NCBI GenBank assembly: GCA_012799165.1 | Contig: JAAZLU010000069.1 | Coordinates: 1 to 5,194, forward strand | DNA length: 5,194 bases | Reading direction: 5' to 3' | Origin: Clostridiales bacterium | Lineage (GTDB): Bacteria > Bacillota > Clostridia > Peptostreptococcales > Anaerovoracaceae | Shown: piece by piece, positions 1 through 5,194 of the stretch | Layout: each line of letters begins with the position of its first letter | Position numbering within the stretch: position 1 is the stretch's first letter | Made by a program: the position numbers and the translations under genes | Notes under the pieces: model-generated | Told to the model about the DNA's origin: nothing | The model's database searches: none | What the model saw: only the letters and a program-made list of their open reading frames with translations

Positions 1-195
1 CAGAAAACATTCACCCTCTGATGTTAGTTGCACACCTCTGGATGTGCGATTAAACAAAGTAATCCCCAGTTCACTTTCGACCTTGCGAACACGTTGACTC
101 AGGGCTGGCTGCGTAACATATAGTTTGTTTGATGCCTTTGTGATGCTTTTTTCTTCTTGTATTACAACAATGTATGCTATATCTCTGAGCGTCAT
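1..195 (-). CDS. LysR-type transcriptional regulator, N-terminal part (runs off left edge)
   Basis: DNA-binding transcription regulator of the LysR family. Only the first 65 codons lie in the window, and the frame is open to base 1. The translation begins MTLRDIAYIVVIQEEKSITK and continues with the family's winged helix-turn-helix: the recognition-helix block TQPALSQRVRKVESELG at about residues 29-45, then LFNRTSRGVQLTSEG at about 47-61. This is the typical N-terminal half of a LysR HTH. The ATG at 193-195 is preceded by AAGGAG with a 10-nt spacing, which fixes the start. The effector-binding domain is outside the window, so the ligand cannot be read. It is divergent from citC across a 197-bp spacer, the usual layout for a LysR protein controlling its neighbour. 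A role in citrate or related organic-acid control is therefore inferred from context only. Confidence 0.93.
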   Translation of the reverse strand, partial: MTLRDIAYIVVIQEEKSITKASNKLYVTQPALSQRVRKVESELGITLFNRTSRGVQLTSEGECFL

Positions 196-235
196 TTGCT
201 TTTCTCTCCTTAATCGGCAGCAACCATTTGTGAGG

Positions 236-264
236 ATAGTATCAAGTTTCATGTGCTTTGGCAA
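236..264 (-). promoter_or_regulatory. Probable sigma-A promoter of the LysR gene
   Basis: On the minus strand a -35 box TTGCCA (259-264) and a -10 box TACTAT (236-241) are separated by exactly 17 bp. Transcription would start near 229, giving a leader of about 35 nt that includes the AAGGAG ribosome binding site. The match is good but read by eye. The -10 box lies within one arm of an inverted repeat, which would suit autorepression. Confidence 0.5.
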
Positions 265-270
265 TACTAT
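236..270. repeat. Inverted repeat ATAGTAT / ATACTAT, possible LysR operator
   Basis: Two perfect 7-bp arms, ATAGTAT at 236-242 and ATACTAT at 264-270, face each other with a 21-bp gap. They cover the -10 and flank the -35 of the candidate LysR-gene promoter. LysR tetramers often bind two separated sites in a divergent spacer, so an operator role is plausible. Seven AT-rich base pairs can also arise by chance, and no binding motif is known for this protein. Confidence 0.3.
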
Positions 271-295
271 ATGCTGCCTGTCATGGTCTCCTGCG

Positions 296-342
296 TATCA
301 AAACGCCATAACCTTTTCATATGTATATATCCATTTTTGATA
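296..342. repeat. Inverted repeat TATCAAAA / TTTTGATA in the divergent spacer
   Basis: Perfect 8-bp arms lie at 296-303 and 335-342, with 31 bp between them. The right arm lies just upstream of the candidate citC promoter boxes, where a LysR activator would commonly bind. TATCAA also occurs at 240-245, so the motif recurs across the spacer. The operator role is inferred. Confidence 0.25.
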
Positions 343-372
343 TTGCTTCATCTTACGAGAATACGTTATGAT
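343..372 (+). promoter_or_regulatory. Candidate citC promoter
   Basis: TTGCTT (343-348) and TATGAT (367-372), separated by 18 bp, form a reasonable sigma-A promoter ahead of citC. The predicted transcript start near 379 would leave a leader of only about 14 nt that begins at the ribosome binding site, which is unusually short. The true promoter may therefore lie further upstream. The near-palindrome TTAT-N7-ATAA (366-380) overlaps the -10 and resembles a loose LysR T-N11-A box. Confidence 0.3.
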
Positions 373-392
373 ACTGATAAAGGGGACTTCAA

Positions 393-1409
393 ATGAATGA
401 CCAGCTTCGATTATCTGCATTGCCGTTACAGCTACCCTCTGTTCAAAAAACACTGGCATACTTTCTATCCCAACAAGGGCTGAAACTTGATCCGGATGTG
501 GATGCCGCTTTCGGGATTTTTGATGCAGACTGCAGCCTTCTTGCCTGTGGCTGTGCGGCCGGAAATCTGCTTAAATGCTTTGCTGTCGATTCCACCATGC
601 GCGGTCAGAATCTTCTCGGTCCGATTATCTCCGCACTGACACAGCAGCGCTTTTCTGTTGGCATTTATGATTTGTTCATTATTACCTCGCGCAACAATGA
701 ATCGGTATTTTCTTGTTGCGGATTCTATCCGCTTATTCATTCCGACAAGCTCGTCATAATGGAAAACAAACCAAACGGAGTTGAACAATTCGCTCGCAAA
801 ATTAAGCAGCAGGTTGAACCTGTAAAGGATATAGGGGCCTGCGTGATGAACTGCAATCCCTTTACCCTCGGGCACAGAGCATTGATTGAGTACGCATCAT
901 CGTATTGTTCTCTGTTATATGTATTTATTCTGGCGGAGAATCGTTCCGAATTTTCAGCAGATGTCCGACTTCAATTGGCACAAGAAGCTTGTGCGGATCT
1001 CCGTAACGTATATGTTTGCTCCGGCGGACCGTATATGATTTCCGGGATAACCTTCCCGTCGTACTTTCTTAAAGACAGCAGTCAGGCCACTGCATTGCAA
1101 GGACAACTTGATATTAATCTTTTTGCAGAGCGTATTGCTCCTGCGCTTAACATCACCGTACGCTTTGCAGGAAGCGAACCTCTCGACCCTGTTACTGCGC
1201 AGTACAATGCAACTATGCGCTCTACACTTCCCAAATACGGCATCCTGTTCCATGAGATTCCCCGAATCACACATAATAACCAAGTTATCAGTGCATCCAC
1301 CGTGAGGAAACTCATCCAGGATCCTGACAGCTTCGAGCTTGCGATGCCGCTTGTTCCCGAATGCACCCGTCGATATTTGATGTCTCATAGGAGGTCCCCG
1401 TGGAAATAG
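393..1409 (+). CDS. citC: [Citrate (pro-3S)-lyase] ligase CitC
   Basis: Uses ATP and acetate to acetylate the thiol of the prosthetic group on the citrate lyase acyl carrier subunit, switching the lyase on in the cytoplasm. The protein is 338 aa, close to the roughly 350 aa usual for CitC. Residues 1 to about 125 form the N-terminal acetyltransferase-like region, with FAVDSTMRGQNLLG at 63-76. The nucleotidyltransferase-type catalytic domain follows: GACVMNCNPFTLGHR at 148-162 carries the HxGH-like ATP-binding motif, FAGSEPLDPVTAQYN lies at 258-272, and ISASTVRKL at 299-307 is the second nucleotide-binding motif. Twelve cysteines are present, two of them (C150, C154) flanking the first motif. 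The ATG at 393 follows AGGGGA with a 6-nt spacing; another ATG at 397 is out of frame. The gene overlaps citX by 10 nt and is divergent from a LysR gene. The same enzyme type could serve a citramalate lyase, but CitC is the best call. Confidence 0.94.
   Translation: MNDQLRLSALPLQLPSVQKTLAYFLSQQGLKLDPDVDAAFGIFDADCSLLACGCAAGNLLKCFAVDSTMRGQNLLGPIISALTQQRFSVGIYDLFIITSRNNESVFSCCGFYPLIHSDKLVIMENKPNGVEQFARKIKQQVEPVKDIGACVMNCNPFTLGHRALIEYASSYCSLLYVFILAENRSEFSADVRLQLAQEACADLRNVYVCSGGPYMISGITFPSYFLKDSSQATALQGQLDINLFAERIAPALNITVRFAGSEPLDPVTAQYNATMRSTLPKYGILFHEIPRITHNNQVISASTVRKLIQDPDSFELAMPLVPECTRRYLMSHRRSPWK
1389..1402 (+). promoter_or_regulatory. citX ribosome binding site inside the end of citC, with GTG start
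   Basis: AGGAGGT at 1389-1395 is a near-perfect Shine-Dalgarno sequence, 5 nt (from the end of AGGAGG) before the GTG start at 1400. It sits within the last codons of citC, which ends at 1409. The 10-nt overlap and strong site support translational coupling of the two proteins and decide the citX start. Confidence 0.8.
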
Positions 1410-1924
1410 ATAAAATTTTTACCGGAGTTCCTGTTACAGTTGATGCTCTTCTCCGAAGTCGCGATGAACGTGTTCAACGGCAACGGGCACTGTTCGATAC
1501 CGGAGCGCCTTGCGTCATCAGTTTTACCCTTAATATTCCCGGTGAAATAAAAATGTTTCCGCTCGCGCAGGATGCGTTTCGTGCTGGATTGGCAGCACTG
1601 TATCGAAGCTTCTCTGAACAAATCGCGGAAGTCTCTGTTCACGAGCTTCCTACCGGATGTGAGGCCCAACTGGCTGTCAATGCATTTCCAACCAATGCGA
1701 AACTTATTGCAATAGGTATCGAACTTTCTCATCCCTTTGGACGGTTATATGACATCGATGTTCTTACACCGGAAGGCAAATCCATTCACCGCGAGGAACT
1801 CGGATTTCCGTCACGGCAATGCCTATTGTGTGGCAAGGACGCCAAGCATTGCGGGCGCAGCCATGCACACTCCATTCAAGAACTTCGTTACAAAGTGGCT
1901 TCCATCCTCAAAGATAGGCTTTAA
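1400..1924 (+). CDS. citX: Holo-citrate lyase synthase CitX (apo-citrate lyase phosphoribosyl-dephospho-CoA transferase)
   Basis: Transfers the 2'-(5''-triphosphoribosyl)-3'-dephospho-CoA prosthetic group, made by CitG, to a serine of the acyl carrier subunit CitD. The 174 aa length is normal for the family. The N-terminal block VTVDALLRSRDERVQRQRAL (12-31) has the usual Arg/Gln spacing. The core motif IELSHPFGRLYDIDV lies at 107-121. The C-terminal cluster CLLCGKDAKHCGRSHAHS at 141-158 has the family's conserved Cys/His pattern. Translation starts at GTG 1400, 10 nt before citC ends, so the two are almost certainly one transcript. The lyase subunits it acts on and citG are not in the window, so their genes must lie elsewhere or beyond the left edge. 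The gene is followed by a spacer and convergent dnaJ. Confidence 0.93.
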   Translation: MEIDKIFTGVPVTVDALLRSRDERVQRQRALFDTGAPCVISFTLNIPGEIKMFPLAQDAFRAGLAALYRSFSEQIAEVSVHELPTGCEAQLAVNAFPTNAKLIAIGIELSHPFGRLYDIDVLTPEGKSIHREELGFPSRQCLLCGKDAKHCGRSHAHSIQELRYKVASILKDRL

Positions 1925-2031
1925 TGCCGGATACTGGCTCAAAGAAGAATGTCTTTTCTCCAAACGGACAGCTCCTAGTTCGAATAAATCCACATACGCG
2001 GGCGAACGCACAGGATATCCCTGTATACTAA
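1924..2031 (+). other. 35-codon frame overlapping the citX stop (TAATG); remnant or spurious
   Basis: An ATG shares its A with the citX stop codon (TAATG) and opens a frame of 35 codons ending at TAA 2029-2031. The product begins MPDTGSKKNVFSPNGQLLVR. The TAATG arrangement is typical of coupled genes in an operon, but no clear Shine-Dalgarno precedes it (only a weak AGATAGG). I do not recognise the peptide, and it does not look like CitG, CitD or any citrate transporter. It could be the stump of a lost downstream gene or chance. Confidence 0.15.
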
Positions 2032-2174
2032 AATATTCGCATCGCTAACACTTCCGCCACTATTGACTCCAGCAGCACAATTGCAGGCTACTTCCGAAGC
2101 TATAAATTATAATATAAACTTAAAATCTCCGGAGCCTAAACCCCGAAGATTTGCTTTTAAATATGTATATTCCT
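1925..2174. other. Convergent intergenic spacer between citX and dnaJ
   Basis: About 250 bp with no convincing gene. It contains the short frame described separately, a weak 5-bp hairpin (ACAGG 2010-2014 with CCTGT 2020-2024), an AT-rich block at about 2100-2125 and a terminator-like hairpin at 2123-2152. All six frames were read; none shows a recognisable domain. Confidence 0.6.
2123..2152. terminator. Probable bidirectional rho-independent terminator
   Basis: AAATCTCCGG (2123-2132) pairs with CCGAAGATTT (2143-2152) around a 10-nt loop. In the dnaJ-side (minus) transcript the stem is continuous with one G-U pair, and an AU-rich run follows, although the U tract is interrupted. In the citX-side (plus) transcript there is one C-A mismatch, followed by TTTGCTTTT. 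Its position between two convergent genes, 22 bp past the dnaJ stop, fits a shared terminator. Confidence 0.55.
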
Positions 2175-3335
2175 TTACTTGAAAAGCTTCTTCATCGTAT
2201 CCGCAAATTTCTTGCGCTTGGAATAAGCGTCCAGATTCTCGCCTTCCGCGAATTCTCGCAGCGCCGCCTTCTGCTTGCTGTTTAGCTTCTTGGGAATCTC
2301 CACCACTATCTCGGCGTACAGATCACCCGGTCTTCCGCTTCTGACATTCGGGACACCCTTGCCCTTCATGCGAAGAACATCCGCGGGCTGAGTTCCCGCA
2401 GGAACCTTCAGCGCCAGCTTCTCATTTAGACCCGGTATGGTTACGGTATCGCCGAGCGCAGCCTGAGAAAAGCTCACCGGAACCTTGAGCCAGAGATTGT
2501 CTCCGTCTCTGGTGAAGAGCTCGTGCTCTGCGACATTCAACACTATATATAAATCGCCCGTGGGGCCGCCGTTCGTACCGGGCTGCCCCTGACCCTTGAG
2601 AGTGAGCACGTAATCCGTGTAGGCACCCGCAGGTATCGTTACATTGAGGGTGACGGTCTTTCTTATCTTTCCGCTGCCCGAACATGTATTGCAGGGGTGC
2701 TCTATTACACTGCCGCTTCCGCCGCAGTGATTACAGGGTCTGACACTCTGGAACTGCCCCAAAGGAGTGCTCTGAACGGTCCTTACCTGACCTGTGCCGC
2801 CGCAGTGCTCACAAGTCTTGCGACCGGTCCCTTTCTCCGCACCGCTTCCTTCGCAGTCCGAGCATACGACATCCTTCGTAAGCCTTATCTCCTTCTTTGT
2901 TCCGAATACGGCATCCTCAAAACTGATGTTCATGCGCTTCTGAAGATCGGCTCCCCTGCGGGGACCCGTCCGCGCCTGCCTGCTTCCCGCGCTACCAAAG
3001 CCGCCGAAGCCTCCGCCGAAAAAGTCCCCGAAGATATCTTCGAAACCGCCAAAACCGCCGCCTCCGAAGCCGCCAAACCCGCCGCCTCCGCTGTAGGCCG
3101 CATTGGGATCGACTCCCGCAAAGCCGAATCTGTCGTACTTTTCCTTCTTTTCGGGATCCGAAAGAATCGAGTACGCCTCATTTATCTCCTTAAACTTCTC
3201 TTCAGCAGCCTTATCACCCTGATTCTTATCCGGGTGATACTCCATCGCCAGTTTCCTGAAGGCTGATTTTATTTCGTTTTCGTTCGCGCCTTTTTTCAGG
3301 CCGAGAACTTCGTAATAATCTCTTTTTTCTGCCAT
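2175..3335 (-). CDS. dnaJ: Chaperone protein DnaJ (Hsp40)
   Basis: Co-chaperone that delivers unfolded substrates to DnaK and stimulates its ATPase. It is 386 aa, the normal type I length. The J domain is residues 4-70, with the HPD motif at 34-36. A glycine/phenylalanine-rich region with repeated GGFGG units covers about 83-114. Four zinc-binding CxxCxGxG motifs lie at 158-165, 175-182, 201-208 and 215-222. The C-terminal substrate-binding and dimerisation domains follow, with a basic tail. I chose the ATG at 3335 because the J domain begins immediately after it ([13 protein letters not shown]) and GGGGA lies 5 nt upstream; the frame is open 23 codons further to 3404, but that extension has no family match. 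The gene lies 80 nt downstream of dnaK on the same strand with no terminator evident between them, so the two are probably cotranscribed. Its isoleucine codons are mostly ATA. Confidence 0.97.
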   Translation of the reverse strand: MAEKRDYYEVLGLKKGANENEIKSAFRKLAMEYHPDKNQGDKAAEEKFKEINEAYSILSDPEKKEKYDRFGFAGVDPNAAYSGGGGFGGFGGGGFGGFEDIFGDFFGGGFGGFGSAGSRQARTGPRRGADLQKRMNISFEDAVFGTKKEIRLTKDVVCSDCEGSGAEKGTGRKTCEHCGGTGQVRTVQSTPLGQFQSVRPCNHCGGSGSVIEHPCNTCSGSGKIRKTVTLNVTIPAGAYTDYVLTLKGQGQPGTNGGPTGDLYIVLNVAEHELFTRDGDNLWLKVPVSFSQAALGDTVTIPGLNEKLALKVPAGTQPADVLRMKGKGVPNVRSGRPGDLYAEIVVEIPKKLNSKQKAALREFAEGENLDAYSKRKKFADTMKKLFK

Positions 3336-3415
3336 AATCTTCCCCGCAAAGGCGGACAGGCTCTCCGTTTCCTGTGAACGATAGCGCCCTGCCCGCCCCT
3401 GCAATTATCCTGAAT
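3336..3415 (-). other. dnaK-dnaJ spacer with dnaJ ribosome binding site and small hairpin
   Basis: The 80-nt spacer shows no U-tract terminator, so read-through from dnaK into dnaJ is expected. The dnaJ Shine-Dalgarno sequence GGGGAAG (minus strand, 3345 down to 3339) partly overlaps a short GC-rich hairpin, CCGC-loop-GCGG, spanning 3344-3355. It could modestly mask the site. The stem is only 4 bp, so regulation is speculative. Confidence 0.4.
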
Positions 3416-5194
3416 TTATTTGTCGTCGTCAACCACTTCAAAGTCCGCGTCTTGGATATTATCCCCCGCATCCGCGGCATCCCCGCCCTGAGCGGCATCT
3501 CCCGCAGCAGCAGCTTGCTGAGCCTGAGCCTCCTGGTAAAGCTTGGTGCTTATGATGTGGAACTTCTCCGTAAGGGCCTCGGTCTTGGCCTTTATGTCCT
3601 CGAGCGTGCCGTTTTCCATGACCTTCGCGAGTTCATCCTTTGCTTCTGTTATCTCCTGCTTCTCGCTGTCGGAGAGTTTACCCTCGAGCTCCTTAAGATT
3701 CTTCTCCGTCTCGTAGATTAAAGTCTCCGCCTGATTTCTCGCCTCGGTCTCTTCCTTCTTCCTCTTATCAGCCTCGGCGAATTCCTCAGCCTCCTTTATC
3801 TTGCGTTCAATTTCATCATCCGAAAGTTTGGTGGAAGATGTTATCGTTATGCTCTGCTGCTTACCGGTTCCAAGGTCCTTGGCGTAAACATTCACTATAC
3901 CGTTCGCGTCTATATCGAAGGTAACCTCTATCTGAGGTATTCCGCGCGGTGCGGCCGGAATTCCCGTAAGCTGGAATCTTCCGAGCGTTATGTTGTCGGC
4001 CGCCATCTGGCGCTCGCCCTGGACTACGTGGATGTCCACAGCGCTCTGATTATCCGCGGCCGTCGAGAATATCTGACTCTTCTTTGTCGGAATGGTCGTA
4101 TTCCTCTCGATGAGCCTCGTCGCAAGCCCCCCAAGTGTCTCTATGGAGAGCGACAGCGGCGTTACGTCGAGCAGCAGCACGTCCTTAACCTCGCCCGTGA
4201 GCACTCCCGCCTGGATTGACGCGCCTATCGCCACACACTCGTCGGGGTTGATACCCTTGAAGGGCTCCTTGCCTGTGACTTTCTTGACCGCTTCCTGAAC
4301 AGCGGGAATCCTCGTCGAGCCGCCCACGAGTATCACCTTGTCTATATCGGCATTGGTGAGTCCTGCATCCGACATGGCCTTCTTCATCGGGCCTACCGTC
4401 CTTTCTACGAGATGCTCGGTAAGCTGATCGAACCTCGCCCTGGTTATATCCATATTGAGATGGAGCGGTCCGTTCTCGTTGACGGTTATGAACGGAAGAT
4501 TCACATTTGTCGACTGGCTCGCGGAAAGCTCCTTCTTAGCCTTCTCAGCGGCCTCCTTGAGTCTCTGCAGAGCCATCTTGTCGTTTCGCAGGTCCACGCC
4601 GTTCTCCTTGGCGAAGCTGTCCGCCATGAAGTTCATAAGGGCATTGTCAAAGTCGTCGCCGCCGAGCTTGGTGTCGCCGTTAGTGGACAGTACCTCAAAG
4701 ACACCGTCGCCAAGGTCGAGTATGGATACGTCGAATGTACCTCCGCCTAGGTCGTAAACCAATATCTTATGATGTTCCAAATCCTTATCGAGACCGTAGG
4801 CCAGCGCAGCTGCGGTGGGCTCATTGATGATTCTCTTTACATCTAGCCCCGCAATCATGCCGGCGTCCTTAGTCGCCTGCTTCTGACTGTCGGAGAAGTA
4901 TGCGGGCACCGTGATTACGGCCTCCGTTACCTTCTCTCCCAAATAAGCCTCGGCATCAGTCTTAAGCTTCACCATTATCATCGCGGAGATGTCCTGCGGC
5001 GTGTAAACCTTGCCGTCTATGGTGATTTTATGATCGCTTCCCATATGTCTCTTTATGGACGAGATAGTCCTTTCGGGGTTCGTGATTGCCTGCCTCTTGG
5101 CGGTCTCTCCCACGAGCCTTTCGCCGCCCTTTGTGAATCCCACTACGGACGGTGTAGTTCTATTACCCTCAGCATTGGTGATGACGGTGGGCTC
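3416..5194 (-). CDS. dnaK: Chaperone protein DnaK (Hsp70), lacks N-terminus at right edge
   Basis: ATP-driven chaperone that binds exposed hydrophobic peptides, working with DnaJ and GrpE. 592 residues are visible and the frame is open to the window end. By comparison with family members about 22 residues, including the first phosphate-binding loop, are missing, giving roughly 614 in total. Numbering from the first visible residue ([17 protein letters not shown]), [12 protein letters not shown] lies at 148-159 (Hsp70 signature 2), [10 protein letters not shown] at 288-297 (signature 3) and the interdomain linker VLLLDVTPL at 339-347. The beta-sandwich substrate domain and helical lid follow. 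The tail is rich in Ala, Gln and Gly and ends FEVVDDDK. The nucleotide-binding domain reads [17 protein letters not shown] without the insert found in Gram-negative DnaK, which points to Bacillota. The GTG at 5141-5143 is an internal valine codon, not the start. grpE and hrcA are expected upstream but not visible. Confidence 0.98.
   Translation of the reverse strand, partial: EPTVITNAEGNRTTPSVVGFTKGGERLVGETAKRQAITNPERTISSIKRHMGSDHKITIDGKVYTPQDISAMIMVKLKTDAEAYLGEKVTEAVITVPAYFSDSQKQATKDAGMIAGLDVKRIINEPTAAALAYGLDKDLEHHKILVYDLGGGTFDVSILDLGDGVFEVLSTNGDTKLGGDDFDNALMNFMADSFAKENGVDLRNDKMALQRLKEAAEKAKKELSASQSTNVNLPFITVNENGPLHLNMDITRARFDQLTEHLVERTVGPMKKAMSDAGLTNADIDKVILVGGSTRIPAVQEAVKKVTGKEPFKGINPDECVAIGASIQAGVLTGEVKDVLLLDVTPLSLSIETLGGLATRLIERNTTIPTKKSQIFSTAADNQSAVDIHVVQGERQMAADNITLGRFQLTGIPAAPRGIPQIEVTFDIDANGIVNVYAKDLGTGKQQSITITSSTKLSDDEIERKIKEAEEFAEADKRKKEETEARNQAETLIYETEKNLKELEGKLSDSEKQEITEAKDELAKVMENGTLEDIKAKTEALTEKFHIISTKLYQEAQAQQAAAAGDAAQGGDAADAGDNIQDADFEVVDDDK

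Noticed and set aside
125..340. 71-codon plus-strand frame
   Set aside because: It lies antisense to the LysR HTH coding sequence for its first third and then runs through the promoter spacer. It has no Shine-Dalgarno sequence and no recognisable domain; the minus-strand LysR reading is unambiguous.
954..1388. Minus-strand frame opposite citC
   Set aside because: It is antisense to the catalytic domain of CitC and shows no motif or ribosome binding site.
1823..2011. Minus-strand frame with a protein-like stretch (MRSPAYVDLFELGAVRLEKR)
   Set aside because: More than half of it is antisense to the conserved C-terminus of citX. It has no good ribosome binding site and I do not recognise the product. 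The portion in the spacer is too short to judge.
2010..2024. Near-palindrome ACAGG-ATATC-CCTGT after citX
   Set aside because: A 5-bp stem without a following T tract is too weak to call as a terminator or operator.
2108..2113. TATAAT sequence in the convergent spacer
   Set aside because: It sits in a very AT-rich stretch. The nearest -35-like TTGCAG (2081-2086) is 21 bp away and there is no gene for it to drive on that strand.
3081..3105. Repetitive GC-rich tract in dnaJ resembling a repeat array
   Set aside because: It encodes part of the GGF-rich segment of the DnaJ Gly/Phe region, so the repetition is explained by protein sequence.
2697..3266. 189-codon plus-strand frame opposite dnaJ
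   Set aside because: It is an antisense shadow of the repetitive Gly/Phe and zinc-finger coding region, with low-complexity Ala/Ser content. The minus strand encodes a complete DnaJ.
3336..3404. Upstream extension of dnaJ to a start at 3404
   Set aside because: It adds 23 residues (MQGRAGRY...) before a canonical DnaJ N-terminus. The ATG at 3335 has a GGGGA site and begins exactly where the family does.

Overview
This window looks like chromosomal DNA from a member of the Bacillota, probably a clostridial lineage. The DnaK reads straight through the N-terminal region where Gram-negative DnaKs carry an extra segment of about 24 residues, and dnaK is followed directly by dnaJ as in the clostridial hrcA-grpE-dnaK-dnaJ order. 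The genus cannot be fixed from sequence alone.

Left half (1-1924): the first 65 codons of a LysR-type regulator on the minus strand, cut by the window edge; a 197-bp divergent spacer (196-392) with a good promoter for the regulator and several inverted repeats; then citC (citrate lyase ligase) and citX (holo-citrate lyase synthase) on the plus strand. citC and citX overlap by 10 nt, and the citX ribosome binding site lies inside the end of citC. These two enzymes mature citrate lyase: CitX loads the phosphoribosyl-dephospho-CoA prosthetic group on the acyl carrier subunit and CitC acetylates it. The lyase subunits (citD, citE, citF) and the cofactor-precursor enzyme (citG) are not in the window.

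Middle (1925-2174): a convergent spacer of about 250 bp. It holds a tiny 35-codon frame that starts on the citX stop codon, then an AT-rich stretch and a hairpin that could stop transcription from both sides.

Right half (2175-5194): dnaJ and most of dnaK on the minus strand, in the order dnaK then dnaJ, separated by an 80-nt spacer. DnaJ is complete with J domain, G/F region, four zinc-binding motifs and C-terminal domain. DnaK lacks only about its first 22 residues at the window edge. Together they form the Hsp70 folding machine; grpE and hrcA would be expected just beyond the right edge.

The clearest unusual signal is compositional. dnaK and dnaJ use ATA for more than half of their isoleucines, whereas citC and citX favour ATT and use ATA rarely. 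This suggests the citrate-lyase cassette has a different history from the neighbouring housekeeping genes. I see no CRISPR array, transposase, tRNA, rRNA or defence system, and no evidence for a previously undescribed system.
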